Shown one piece after another: positions 17,671 through 25,733 of a stretch of DNA of 64,000 nucleotides (position 1 is its first letter; every line of letters begins with the position of its first letter). Both the position numbers and the translations under genes were made by a program. The notes beneath the pieces were generated by a model, which worked only from the letters and a program-made list of their open reading frames with translations, was not told the origin of the DNA and made no database searches. The stretch is from Alcanivoracaceae bacterium (GTDB lineage Bacteria > Pseudomonadota > Gammaproteobacteria > Pseudomonadales > Alcanivoracaceae), in contig JAGLCJ010000007.1 of NCBI GenBank assembly GCA_023146255.1, positions 1-64,000 of the forward strand, in the 5' to 3' direction.

Positions 17671-18477
17671 TCAGCCCTGATCCATCGCTTCACGCATGGC
17701 TCTCAATACGGCCGACACTTTTTCCGGAATCAGATCCGGTTGACCGGCATGATCGGCAATCTGCTGAACCAGCGCACTGCCCACCACCACCCCGTCAGCC
17801 ACCCGCGATACCAGCCGGGCAGATTCAGCGTCCTTGATACCAAAGCCAACGCCAATGGGCAATTTGGCGTGTTTGCGAATTGTTTCCACCCGCCCGGCCA
17901 CCTCTACCGGATCCAGCGTTGCCGCCCCGGTAACACCCTTCAGCGACACATAGTAGAGGTAACCGCTACCGGCCTGGCTGATCAGCTCCATCCGCGCTTC
18001 GGTGGTGGTCGGCGCCACCAGAAACACCAGATCGATGTCGCGACTACGGAACACTGGCGCCACATCCACCGCTTCCTCCGGTGGCAGGTCGACGATCAGC
18101 ACACCATCGACACCAACTTCGCTGCAACGGTTGGTGAAGACTTCGTAGCCCATCGCCTCCACCGGGTTCAGATAGCCCATCAGCACAATCGGCGTGGTCT
18201 GGTCGGTTTCCCGGAAACGGGCCACGGTATCCAGCAGCGAACGTACCGTGGTGCCGCCGGCCAGCGAACGCTCGCAGGCCAGCTGGATCACCGGACCATC
18301 GGCCATCGGATCGGAAAACGGCATGCCCAGTTCGATAATGTCGGCGCCAGCGTCGACCATGGCATGCAGCAGTGGCAGCGTGACTTCCGGCACCGGATCA
18401 CCGGCAGTGACGTACGGTATAAGTGCCTTGCGGCCGGTTTCCGCCAGGGATGCAAAACGTTTCGCAATACGGTTCAT
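17671..18477 (-). CDS. trpA: Tryptophan synthase alpha chain
   Basis: A 268-residue TIM-barrel enzyme that cleaves indole-3-glycerol phosphate and passes indole to TrpB. Catalytic Glu is in IIELGMPFSDPMADGPVIQ, and Asp in VDGVLIVDLPPEE; FIPYVTAGDP (here LIPYVTAGDP) and the phosphate loop GVGFGIKDAE are seen. The start at 18477 (MNRIAKRF) matches the family; a longer frame upstream would overlap trpB. It lies 13 bases after trpB. Confidence 0.97.
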   Translation of the reverse strand: MNRIAKRFASLAETGRKALIPYVTAGDPVPEVTLPLLHAMVDAGADIIELGMPFSDPMADGPVIQLACERSLAGGTTVRSLLDTVARFRETDQTTPIVLMGYLNPVEAMGYEVFTNRCSEVGVDGVLIVDLPPEEAVDVAPVFRSRDIDLVFLVAPTTTEARMELISQAGSGYLYYVSLKGVTGAATLDPVEVAGRVETIRKHAKLPIGVGFGIKDAESARLVSRVADGVVVGSALVQQIADHAGQPDLIPEKVSAVLRAMREAMDQG

Positions 18478-18490
18478 GAATCTGCTGCCT

Positions 18491-19702
18491 TCAGAAAGAA
18501 ATGCCGTCGATTGAGGCGACGGTGAGAATGTCCTTGTCACCGCGACCGGACAGGTTGACGACAATGATCTGGTCCGGGCTCATGGTGGCAGCAAGCTTCA
18601 TCGCATAGGCCACCGCGTGGGCGGACTCGAGCGCCGGCATGATGCCCTCAATCCGGGTCAGGTCACGGAACGCTGCCATGGCTTCATCATCGGTGGCACC
18701 GACATAGTTGACCCGACCAATATCTTTCAACCATGAGTGCTCTGGCCCCACGCCCGGATAATCAAGCCCGGCAGAAATCGAGTGAGTGTCAATAATCTGG
18801 CCGTCCTCGTTTTCCATCAGGTAAGTGCGATTACCGTGCAGCACTCCCGGTCGACCGGCGGCCAATGGCGCAGAGTGACGACCGGTTTCAATTCCATCGC
18901 CTGCCGCCTCCACACCGTACATCGACACTGACTCGTCATTCAGAAACGGGTGGAACAGGCCGATGGCATTGGAGCCACCGCCGACGCAGGCGACCAGCGC
19001 ATCCGGCAGACGATCGTTCATTTTCAGGCACTGCTCACGCGCTTCACGACCGATAATGCTCTGAAAATCACGCACCAGCATCGGATAAGGATGCGGGCCG
19101 GCCACCGTACCAATGATGTAGAACGTGTGATCGACGTTAGTCACCCAATCTCGCATCGCTTCGTTCAGTGCGTCCTTCAGGGTACGCGAGCCGGATGTCA
19201 CTGGAATCACTTCGGCACCAAGCAGCTTCATCCGGTAAACATTCAGCTTTTGTCGCTCGACATCATCGGCGCCCATATACACCTGACACTCGAGACCAAG
19301 CCGCGCCGCCACCGTGGCACTGGCGACACCATGCTGACCAGCGCCGGTTTCGGCAATCACCCGGCGCTTGCCGATATGCTTTGCCAGCAATGCCTGACCA
19401 ATGGTGTTGTTCACCTTGTGGGCGCCGGTGTGATTCAGGTCTTCGCGCTTCAGCCAGATCTGCGCACCGCCGACCTTTTTCGTCAGCCGCTCGGCAAAAT
19501 ACAGTGGCGAAGGCCGGCCCACATAATGCGCCATGTCGTAATCAAAATCGGCGCGGAACTGCGGATCATCCTTGAGCCGATTGTAAACCGCTTCAAGATC
19601 CTCCAGTGCCGCCATCAGGGTTTCAGACACGAAACGGCCGCCGTAGCGGCCGAAATGTCCGCGGGCATCAGGAAATGCAGCGAAATCAATCTTCTCAGAC
19701 AC
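18491..19702 (-). CDS. trpB: Tryptophan synthase beta chain
   Basis: A 403-residue PLP enzyme joining indole and serine. The PLP lysine is in the conserved HTGAHKVNN, the phosphate loop is CVGGGSNAIGLF, and GRYGGRFVSETLM is the family N-terminus. The start is the GTG at 19702: an AAGGAG site lies seven bases upstream and the protein start then fits the family, whereas the next upstream codons run into trpF. It overlaps the trpF stop by 8 bases. Confidence 0.97.
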   Translation of the reverse strand: MSEKIDFAAFPDARGHFGRYGGRFVSETLMAALEDLEAVYNRLKDDPQFRADFDYDMAHYVGRPSPLYFAERLTKKVGGAQIWLKREDLNHTGAHKVNNTIGQALLAKHIGKRRVIAETGAGQHGVASATVAARLGLECQVYMGADDVERQKLNVYRMKLLGAEVIPVTSGSRTLKDALNEAMRDWVTNVDHTFYIIGTVAGPHPYPMLVRDFQSIIGREAREQCLKMNDRLPDALVACVGGGSNAIGLFHPFLNDESVSMYGVEAAGDGIETGRHSAPLAAGRPGVLHGNRTYLMENEDGQIIDTHSISAGLDYPGVGPEHSWLKDIGRVNYVGATDDEAMAAFRDLTRIEGIMPALESAHAVAYAMKLAATMSPDQIIVVNLSGRGDKDILTVASIDGISF

Positions 19703-20336
19703 GGTTAACTCCTTCGATAAAAGCAGCCATGGCCGCTTCGGATTTGATACCGGGATGGCGACGGCCATCCGCATCAACCTGTTCTACACCACCGCTGACA
19801 TCCACCGCCCAGGGGCGGGCAATGCCAATTGCCTCGGCGACATTATCAGCATCCAGCCCCCCGGCCAGAATCAGCGGTTGTGGCAGAGATGCAGGAATAC
19901 GTTGCCAGTTAAAGGTGACACCGGTGCCACCGGGCACCCCAGGCACATGACTGTCGAGCAACAGGCCACAGGCATCATCGTATTGCCCGGCCAGTGCCAG
20001 CACATCGGTATCGTCTTTCATTCGCAGCGCTTTCATGTAACTGCGGCCAAACCGGCGGCAGAACACCGCCGGCTCATCGCCGTGAAACTGGAGAATATCC
20101 AGCGGTACCTGCTCCAGGACCTCGCAGACCTGCTCGTAGGTCGGATTGACGAACAGACCGACACGGGAAACAAACGCCGGCGTGGCGTCACAGATAGCAG
20201 CCGCCTGTTCGATCGACACCACCCGGGGGCTGGGCGGATAAAACACCAGACCAATAGCGTCGGCACCCAGACGCGCCGCCGCCTGCATGTCAGCGATGCG
20301 GGTAATGCCACAGATCTTGACGCGAACTCGTTGCAA
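19695..20336 (-). CDS. trpF: Phosphoribosylanthranilate isomerase
   Basis: A TIM-barrel isomerase of the tryptophan pathway. The catalytic Cys is in VRVKICGITR and the catalytic Asp in DILQFHGDE-like and LLLDSHVPG regions; PLILAGGLDADNVAEAI is the phosphate-binding end. No ATG is available near the start. The TTG at 20336 has a GGAGG five bases upstream and gives 213 residues; a TTG at 20351 would add five residues. Only trpF, trpB and trpA of the pathway are here, so the anthranilate-side genes must be elsewhere. Confidence 0.94.
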   Translation of the reverse strand: MQRVRVKICGITRIADMQAAARLGADAIGLVFYPPSPRVVSIEQAAAICDATPAFVSRVGLFVNPTYEQVCEVLEQVPLDILQFHGDEPAVFCRRFGRSYMKALRMKDDTDVLALAGQYDDACGLLLDSHVPGVPGGTGVTFNWQRIPASLPQPLILAGGLDADNVAEAIGIARPWAVDVSGGVEQVDADGRRHPGIKSEAAMAAFIEGVNRV

Positions 20337-20388
20337 GGCAGCCTCCACCAAGAGCGGGATTCTAGCAGACGCAGGTCAGCGTGGCGTC

Positions 20389-20409
20389 AGCACCGGCCCG
20401 GCCGGTGCT
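20389..20409. repeat. Inverted repeat after rluB
   Basis: An almost perfect GC-rich palindrome (AGCACCGG / CCGGTGCT arms) begins at the first base of the rluB stop codon, between rluB and trpF. No T-run follows on either strand, so it is not a standard terminator. It may slow or partly stop the transcript, or protect the rluB mRNA end. Confidence 0.5.
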
Positions 20410-21254
20410 CAGCCGCGGCGATACGGATTACGGCGTGGCTTGGCCGGCGGCTTCTTTTCACCGCGCTGGCCACGCAGACGGGCACGACCATACAGTCCGG
20501 TATACTGCTTGCCCTTCAGGTCGACCTTGCCAGACAGTTGCCCGATCTGATCCGGGGTCAGGTCCATCCAGCGACCAGCCTTCAACTGCGCCGGCAGCGT
20601 GATCTCACCGAAGCGAACCCGGATAAGACGGGCCACTTCCAGTTGCTGCGATTCGAGCAAACGGCGCACCTCACGGTACTTGCCGCCAGTCAGCGATACC
20701 TTGTACCAGTGATTGGCGGCCTCTTCCGCGCCGCCGGCATCAACAATGCTGTCAAACTTCGACATCCCGTCTTCGAGCATCACGCCTTCGAGCAGCGCAC
20801 GACGTTTATCCTGGGTAATTTCACCACGCACACGCACGGCATACTCACGGACAAAGCCATTCGACGGGTGCATCAACCGATGCGCCAGCTCGCCATCGGT
20901 GGTAAACAACAGCAGACCGGAAGTGTTGATATCCAGACGACCCACCTGTACCCAGCGCATACCAGTCAGCCGCGGCAGGTTATCGAATACCGTCGGCCGA
21001 CCCTCGGGATCATTGCGCGAGCACACTTCACCGGTGGGCTTGTGATACGCGATCACACGGCGCACAACATCCTCTGGCGCTTTGGTTCTGGTGACATGGC
21101 CATCCACGCGAATAACATCCTCGGGTTCGACCCGATCGCCTAACGTTGCGATCTTGCCATTAACGGACACACGACCCGACTCGATCCAGGTTTCCAGCTC
21201 ACGGCGGGAACCCAGCCCGGAACGGGCCAATACTTTCTGCAATTTCTCACTCAT
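20409..21254 (-). CDS. rluB: 23S rRNA pseudouridine(2605) synthase
   Basis: A 281-residue RsuA/RluB/RluF-type pseudouridine synthase. An N-terminal S4-like RNA-binding domain (MSEKLQKVLARSGLGSRRE, VSVNGKIATLGDRV) is followed by the catalytic domain with Asp in VGRLDINTSGLLLFTTDGE and GKYREVRRLLES. It should modify U2605 of 23S rRNA. A basic Arg/Lys/Pro-rich tail ends the protein. Location next to scpB is typical of rluB. The start at 21254 overlaps the scpB stop by 8 bases. Confidence 0.94.
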   Translation of the reverse strand: MSEKLQKVLARSGLGSRRELETWIESGRVSVNGKIATLGDRVEPEDVIRVDGHVTRTKAPEDVVRRVIAYHKPTGEVCSRNDPEGRPTVFDNLPRLTGMRWVQVGRLDINTSGLLLFTTDGELAHRLMHPSNGFVREYAVRVRGEITQDKRRALLEGVMLEDGMSKFDSIVDAGGAEEAANHWYKVSLTGGKYREVRRLLESQQLEVARLIRVRFGEITLPAQLKAGRWMDLTPDQIGQLSGKVDLKGKQYTGLYGRARLRGQRGEKKPPAKPRRNPYRRG

Positions 21255-22257
21255 GCGGGAACCTCGGGGCGTCCCCGTCTGCTGCGCTGTCACTGACCTC
21301 ATCGTCGCCGGACAGTTCATCTTCGCCATCCACATCCGGGAACAGTTCAGTTTCCGACTCTTCCTGTTCGGCAGCAACCGGCTCCGGCACTTCCTGCTCT
21401 TCGGACTGGCCCGGCTTGCGACGGAATTCCGCCTCGAAGCTGGTCAGCACCGAATCCACCTGCTCCAGACTCATCAGCGTGGACTCATCAATTTCCGGCT
21501 CGTTGTTATCGATCGCTTCCATGATGCTGACCTGACGATCACTTTCAGCAACGATCAGCTCGCCATCTTCATCCCGCGGTGCCGATAGCGCCGCCTCTTC
21601 CAACGCCAGCTCTTCATTGATCTTGTCGAGATCACGAATCTCCGACAGGGTCGGCAAATCCTCCAGACTCTTCAGATCGAAGTAATCAAGAAACTGCCGG
21701 GTGGTGGCGAACATGGCCGGACGACCAGGCACATCGCGATGACCAACAATCCGGATCCAGTTACGCTCCAGCATGGTCTTGACGATCTGGGTGTTGACTG
21801 CGACGCCACGAATTTCCTCGATCTCGCCACGGGTAATCGGCTGGCGATAGGCGATCAGCGCCAGCGTTTCCAGAATGGCACGACTGTAACGCGGCGCCTT
21901 TTCCTGCCACAACCGACTGACCCACGGCCCCATCTCGCGACGCACCTGAAAGCGGAACCCGGACGCCACTTCCTTGAGTTCGATGCCGCGATCGGCGTAA
22001 CTCTCGGCCAGCTCGGCGAGGATGAGATTCAGGCTGTCGCGGTCGGGGCGCTCTGCCTCATCAAAAAGCGACAACATGGTGTCACGATCCAGCGGGCCAT
22101 CGGCCGCCAGAATGGCAGCTTCCAGCACCCGGCGAATCAGCACGCTGTCGATATGGGCGGCTACCTTGCCCTCTGCAGCGGCAGCGTCGCCCTGCTGTTC
22201 GCTCGTTTCGACAACCTGATCTTCCGTGGACACTTCGTCCCTTACGTCTTCAGTCAT
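21247..22257 (-). CDS. scpB: Segregation and condensation protein B
   Basis: A 336-residue ScpB, partner of ScpA and SMC in chromosome condensation. The winged-helix core includes YSRAILETLALIAYRQPITRGEIEEIRGV and NWIRIVGHRDVPGRPAMFATT. A C-terminal acidic, Glu/Asp-rich tail (about the last 120 residues) is low-complexity and makes it longer than many ScpB proteins. The ATG at 22257 was chosen over a GTG three codons upstream; it overlaps scpA by 8 bases. Confidence 0.93.
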   Translation of the reverse strand: MTEDVRDEVSTEDQVVETSEQQGDAAAAEGKVAAHIDSVLIRRVLEAAILAADGPLDRDTMLSLFDEAERPDRDSLNLILAELAESYADRGIELKEVASGFRFQVRREMGPWVSRLWQEKAPRYSRAILETLALIAYRQPITRGEIEEIRGVAVNTQIVKTMLERNWIRIVGHRDVPGRPAMFATTRQFLDYFDLKSLEDLPTLSEIRDLDKINEELALEEAALSAPRDEDGELIVAESDRQVSIMEAIDNNEPEIDESTLMSLEQVDSVLTSFEAEFRRKPGQSEEQEVPEPVAAEQEESETELFPDVDGEDELSGDDEVSDSAADGDAPRFPHE

Positions 22258-23185
22258 TTGCAGCACTCACTTCAAAAGGCAGTCGATCTTCGTCTTCCAG
22301 CAACACTGTACGAGCCTTCAGATGTAGCGGCGCAAACGGCTCGCTCTGAATGACTTCGACCAGCGAGCTCTTGATCAACTCGAGAATGGCGATAAACGTC
22401 ACTACCACACCGGCGCGCCCTTCCTCCGGACGGAACAGGGTAAAAAACGGCACGAATTCGCCGTTACGCAGACGGTCCAGTACATCCGACATCCGCTCGC
22501 GGGTGGACAGCTTTTCGCGCGAAACATGGTGACTTTCGAACATGTCTGCGCGGTGCATGACATCCTTCAGTGCCAGCAGCAGCTCTTTCAGGTCCACATC
22601 CGGCTCGGCGCGCTCGCGGGTGTAATCCGGGCGCTTGGCTTTCACTTCCCAGAAATCACGCTCCAGCCGTGGCAGCGCTTCAATATCTTCCGCTGCCTTC
22701 TTGAAACGTTCATATTCCTGCAGGCGGCGAATCAGTTCGGCACGCGGATCCTCATCGTCTTCGCCCTCTTCGACTTTCGGCCGCGGCAACAGACTGCGTG
22801 ACTTGATTTCGCCAAGCATGGCGGCCATCACCAGATACTCTGCGGCCAGCTCGAAGTTGAGCGCCTTCATCAGCTCAACATACTGCATGTACTGCTCGGT
22901 GATCTGCGCCACCGGAATATCGAGAATATCGAGATTCTGGCGTTTGATCAGGTACAGCAACAAATCCAGCGGCCCTTCAAATGCCTCGAGGAACACCTCC
23001 AGCGCATCCGGCGGGATATAAAGGTCATCCGGTAATTTGGTAATAGCCTTGCCATACACCAGACCGAACGGCATTTCGCTTTGCTTCGGCTTGGCTTCGG
23101 CGGCCGCATCGTGGGCAGCAGCAATCCGTTCGGCCTGCTCTTCCAGAGCCCGAATTGCTTCTGCTGCGACGTCTGATCCGCTCAT
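22250..23185 (-). CDS. scpA: Segregation and condensation protein A
   Basis: A 311-residue kleisin that links SMC heads and binds ScpB. The signature FEGPLDLLLYLIKRQNLDI and AAEYLVMAAMLGEIKSRSLLP are clear; the C-terminal winged-helix includes FIAILELIKSSLVEVIQ. About 55 extra N-terminal residues rich in Ala/Glu precede the core. The ATG has a GAGGAA ribosome-binding site and lies 44 bases after trpS on the same strand. Confidence 0.94.
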   Translation of the reverse strand: MSGSDVAAEAIRALEEQAERIAAAHDAAAEAKPKQSEMPFGLVYGKAITKLPDDLYIPPDALEVFLEAFEGPLDLLLYLIKRQNLDILDIPVAQITEQYMQYVELMKALNFELAAEYLVMAAMLGEIKSRSLLPRPKVEEGEDDEDPRAELIRRLQEYERFKKAAEDIEALPRLERDFWEVKAKRPDYTRERAEPDVDLKELLLALKDVMHRADMFESHHVSREKLSTRERMSDVLDRLRNGEFVPFFTLFRPEEGRAGVVVTFIAILELIKSSLVEVIQSEPFAPLHLKARTVLLEDEDRLPFEVSAAND

Positions 23186-23229
23186 TCAGAATTCCTCATT
23201 CACGGTGCTCACGCACGGTAGTCGACCAC

Positions 23230-24447
23230 TCAGGAACGATACTTCAGGCCCATGACCTGACGTACTTCATCGAGCGTGTCGCGGGCCGCTTCGCGGGCAT
23301 CTTCACAACCTTCAGCGATGATGCTGCGAACCAGATCCGGATTGCGGGCATGTTCTTCGGCGCGCTTGCGAATTGGTTCCAGCTCGGCCTGCACCGCCTC
23401 GATCACCGGCTTCTTGCAGTCGAGACAACCGATACCCGCATTGCGACAACCTTCCTGCACCCATTGTTTCGTGGTGTCGGAAGAATACACCTCATGCAGC
23501 TGCCAGACCGGACATTTATCCGGATTTCCCGGATCGGTGCGACGCACCCGGGCCGGATCGGTCGGCATCTTGCGGATTTTCTCATCCACGTCCGCAGGCT
23601 CTTCACGCAAACTGATGTAGTTACCGTAGGACTTGGACATCTTCTGGCCATCCAGCCCCGGCATCTTCGAAGCCGGCGTCAGCAGCGCCTGTGGCTCCGG
23701 CAGAATGATCTTGCCACCCCCTTCGAGATCGCCGAGCAGGCGTTCCTTGTCGCCGAGGGTGATATTGGCCTGATCATTAACCAGCGCCTGGGCAATGGCG
23801 AGCGCCTCTTCATCGCCATCCTGCTGGTACTTGCGGCGGTGATCGACGTACATCTTCGCCTGCTTTTTGCCCATCTTGCGAATCGCTGCTTCCACCGCTT
23901 CTTCAAAGCCGGGCTCGCGGCCATACAGATGGTTGAAGCGACGCGCCACTTCCCGGGTGATCTCGACGTGGGCAACCTGATCGGCGCCAACCGGCACCAG
24001 ACCGGCGCGGTACATGAGGATATCCGCGGACTGCAGCAGCGGATAACCGAGGAAACCGTAGGTAGCCAGATCCTTTTCCTTCAGTTTTTCCTGCTGGTCC
24101 TTGTAGGTCGGCACGCGCTCGAGCCAGCCAAGCGGGGTCATCATCGACAGCAGCAGGTGCAGCTCGGCATGCTCCGGCACCTTGGACTGGATAAACAGGG
24201 TGGCAGAACCCGGGTTAACACCGGCGGCCAGCCAGTCAATGACCATATCCCAGACCGCAGTCTCGATATTCTGCGGGTTCTCATATTCGGTGGTCAGCGC
24301 GTGCCAGTCGGCGACGAAGAAGAAGCATTCGTACTCGTGCTGCAGCTTTACCCAGTTCTTCAGCACGCCGTGATAGTGACCAAGGTGCAGACGGCCGGTG
24401 GGCCGCATACCGGACAGGACGCGCTGGGAGGAAACCACTGAACTCAA
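23230..24447 (-). CDS. trpS: Tryptophan-tRNA ligase (long form)
   Basis: A 405-residue class Ic synthetase charging tRNA-Trp. The HIGH-type motif is PTGRLHLGHYHG and the KMSKS motif is GLDGQKMSKSYGN. It is longer than the ~335-residue E. coli type because of an insert between the GADQVAHVEITRE region and KMSKS, as in Pseudomonas TrpS. No ATG is available: the TTG at 24447 has GGAG six bases upstream, and a GTG three codons later is the alternative. It starts the scpAB-rluB-trp run. Confidence 0.95.
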   Translation of the reverse strand: MSSVVSSQRVLSGMRPTGRLHLGHYHGVLKNWVKLQHEYECFFFVADWHALTTEYENPQNIETAVWDMVIDWLAAGVNPGSATLFIQSKVPEHAELHLLLSMMTPLGWLERVPTYKDQQEKLKEKDLATYGFLGYPLLQSADILMYRAGLVPVGADQVAHVEITREVARRFNHLYGREPGFEEAVEAAIRKMGKKQAKMYVDHRRKYQQDGDEEALAIAQALVNDQANITLGDKERLLGDLEGGGKIILPEPQALLTPASKMPGLDGQKMSKSYGNYISLREEPADVDEKIRKMPTDPARVRRTDPGNPDKCPVWQLHEVYSSDTTKQWVQEGCRNAGIGCLDCKKPVIEAVQAELEPIRKRAEEHARNPDLVRSIIAEGCEDAREAARDTLDEVRQVMGLKYRS

Positions 24448-24479
24448 GACAGACTCCGTAGGGACGATCGAAAGGCGCG

Positions 24480-24508
24480 ATTATAGCGGGTTGCCGGGGG
24501 TCGGTGAC
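24480..24508 (-). promoter_or_regulatory. trpS: Candidate trpS promoter
   Basis: On the minus strand a perfect TATAAT (revcomp of 24480-24485) lies about 33 bases upstream of the trpS start codon. The -35 side is weak (no good TTGACA match 16-18 bases upstream). Transcription would start near 24473, leaving a leader of about 25 bases with no room for an attenuator. Confidence 0.45.
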
Positions 24509-24600
24509 ACTGGTTGGCCCGGTTATCTGGTGGTCGAATTTTAACCGATCTTGCCAGCCCGAGAGGCACGGGAAATAGTGATTTGGCAGTGATCTGCCCG

Positions 24601-24780
24601 GCCGCGGAGCCCGTCAGGGGGTGCCGGGACCCGCCGTGAACCCATCCATGGGGGCTTGGGTTCGGCCCCTCCGGGGACCGGCCCTGCCGGGCGTTCGGCT
24701 GCGCGCGAAGCAATGCTTCGCAACACGCTTGCCTCACCCCTGCTCACACAGTCCCGTCACCCCCTGACGGGCTCCGCGGC
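24601..24780 (-). repeat. Structured intergenic repeat, copy A
   Basis: Bases 24601-24630 and 24751-24780 form a 30-bp inverted repeat with one mismatch. Read on the minus strand the 120-base interior starts TGTGTGAG and ends with CCGAACCCAAGCC, then a GGA, then ACGGCG, bounded by GGGAC and GTCCC. Those same interior blocks occur in copy B in the other orientation, while the outer arms have a different sequence. Copy A also carries about 75 extra interior bases with its own small hairpin (GCGAAGCA/TGCTTCGC). It lies about 150 bases upstream of trpS. No open frame or T-run makes it a gene or a simple terminator. Confidence 0.85.
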
Positions 24781-24901
24781 CTCGCTTCCTGCTATTTAAC
24801 AGCACTGGTTCTTCAGAACCCTGCAGGCTCTCAGCATCGGAGCTGACAAAAATAGATTTCTGACCCTGTTTTGAGGGAAGCCGCGAAGAAGCGGGATGTC
24901 A

Positions 24902-25015
24902 GGCCAGAGCGTTGTTTCGGGCTTTCCGGGACTGTGTGAGGCAGGGATGCCGAACCCAAGCCTACAGGGACGTATTTACGGCGTGTCCCGGAAAGCCCGA
25001 AACAACGCTCTGGCC
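24902..25015 (+). repeat. Structured intergenic repeat, copy B
   Basis: Bases 24902-24932 and 24985-25015 are a perfect 31-bp inverted repeat around a 52-base interior. The interior shares TGTGTGAG, CCGAACCCAAGCC and ACGGCG with copy A, and both copies have GGGAC/GTCCC at the inner ends of their arms, but the remaining arm sequence is unrelated. It ends 56 bases before the stop of the yciO-like gene. Together the two copies occupy most of the 623-base trpS-yciO gap; the bases between them (24781-24901) hold only a short GGTTCT/AGAACC hairpin and no gene that I can see. Confidence 0.88.
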
Positions 25016-25070
25016 GGCGAAACTCACTGCCAAATCAACTTATTCCAATCAGGCCCCTGAAGCGGAAAGC

Positions 25071-25694
25071 TCAGAAAATCCGATCCACCGGCCCAGCACC
25101 CTCGCGGACAATCACCGGACCATCGCCATCCACCAGCGACACCACCGTGGTCTCGTCGAGCCCGCCAAAGCCGCCATCAATGATCAGATCCACCCTGCCC
25201 CGCAACACCGTCTCGATGTCGTAGGGATCGGTCAGCGGATACTCGTCATCGGGCAAATGCAGGGTCGAGGTCATCAACGGCGTGCCCAGCTCCGCCAGTA
25301 GCGCCTGACAGATGGCGTTATCCGGTACCCGAATACCGATGGTGCGCTTCTTCTCGTGCATCAGCCGGCGTGGCACCTCGCTGGTGCCTTGCAGAATGAA
25401 GGTGTAGGCCCCCGGCGTATGCGCCTTGATCAACCGGTAGTCGGTATTACTGACCTTGGCGTAGGTGGCGATTTCGGACAGGTCAGCGCAGAGAATCGAA
25501 AACTGGTGCTTGTCATCCAGCCGGCGCAGCTGGATCAGCCGGTCCAGCGCCGCCTTCTCGCCAATGCCGCAGCCGAGCGCGTAAGTGGTATCCGTCGGGT
25601 AGGCAATCAGGCCGCCCTTGCGGATGATCTCGGCGGCCTGACGGATCAGGCGCTGCTGCGGATTGTCGGGATGGATATGGAAGATTTGCGTCAT
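25071..25694 (-). CDS. yciO: YciO-type Sua5/YrdC/YwlC family protein
   Basis: A 207-residue YrdC-fold protein of the YciO branch. Diagnostic parts are GLIAYPTDTTYALGC, LDDKHQFSILC, PGAYTFILQGTSEVP and RTIGIRVPDN. YrdC/Sua5 makes threonylcarbamoyl-AMP for tRNA t6A; whether YciO does the same in vivo is less certain. It lies 39 bases downstream of the PHP-domain gene, the usual yciO neighbour. Confidence 0.9.
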   Translation of the reverse strand: MTQIFHIHPDNPQQRLIRQAAEIIRKGGLIAYPTDTTYALGCGIGEKAALDRLIQLRRLDDKHQFSILCADLSEIATYAKVSNTDYRLIKAHTPGAYTFILQGTSEVPRRLMHEKKRTIGIRVPDNAICQALLAELGTPLMTSTLHLPDDEYPLTDPYDIETVLRGRVDLIIDGGFGGLDETTVVSLVDGDGPVIVREGAGPVDRIF

Positions 25695-25733
25695 GGGGCC
25701 GGGATTCTGGGCGCGTCAACGGCAGCTGGCAAG

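Noticed and set aside
19755..21143. A 462-residue plus-strand frame over trpF and rluB
   Set aside because: Both sense genes are clear family members; the frame has His/Gln/Arg-rich composition with no recognisable domain.
23155..24441. A 428-residue plus-strand frame opposite trpS
   Set aside because: It is a codon-bias shadow of trpS, with no family features.
24541..24747. Short minus-strand frames inside repeat copy A
   Set aside because: They are Arg/Gly/Pro-rich readings of the GC-rich repeat and are not shared with copy B.
24601..25015. Repeat pair as simple Rho-independent terminators
   Set aside because: The stems are far longer than terminator stems, enclose 52-120 bases, and have no T-run on either strand.
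24601..25015. Repeat pair as a CRISPR array or insertion sequence
   Set aside because: There are no regularly spaced direct repeats, no cas genes, no transposase frame, and no target-site duplication that I could see.
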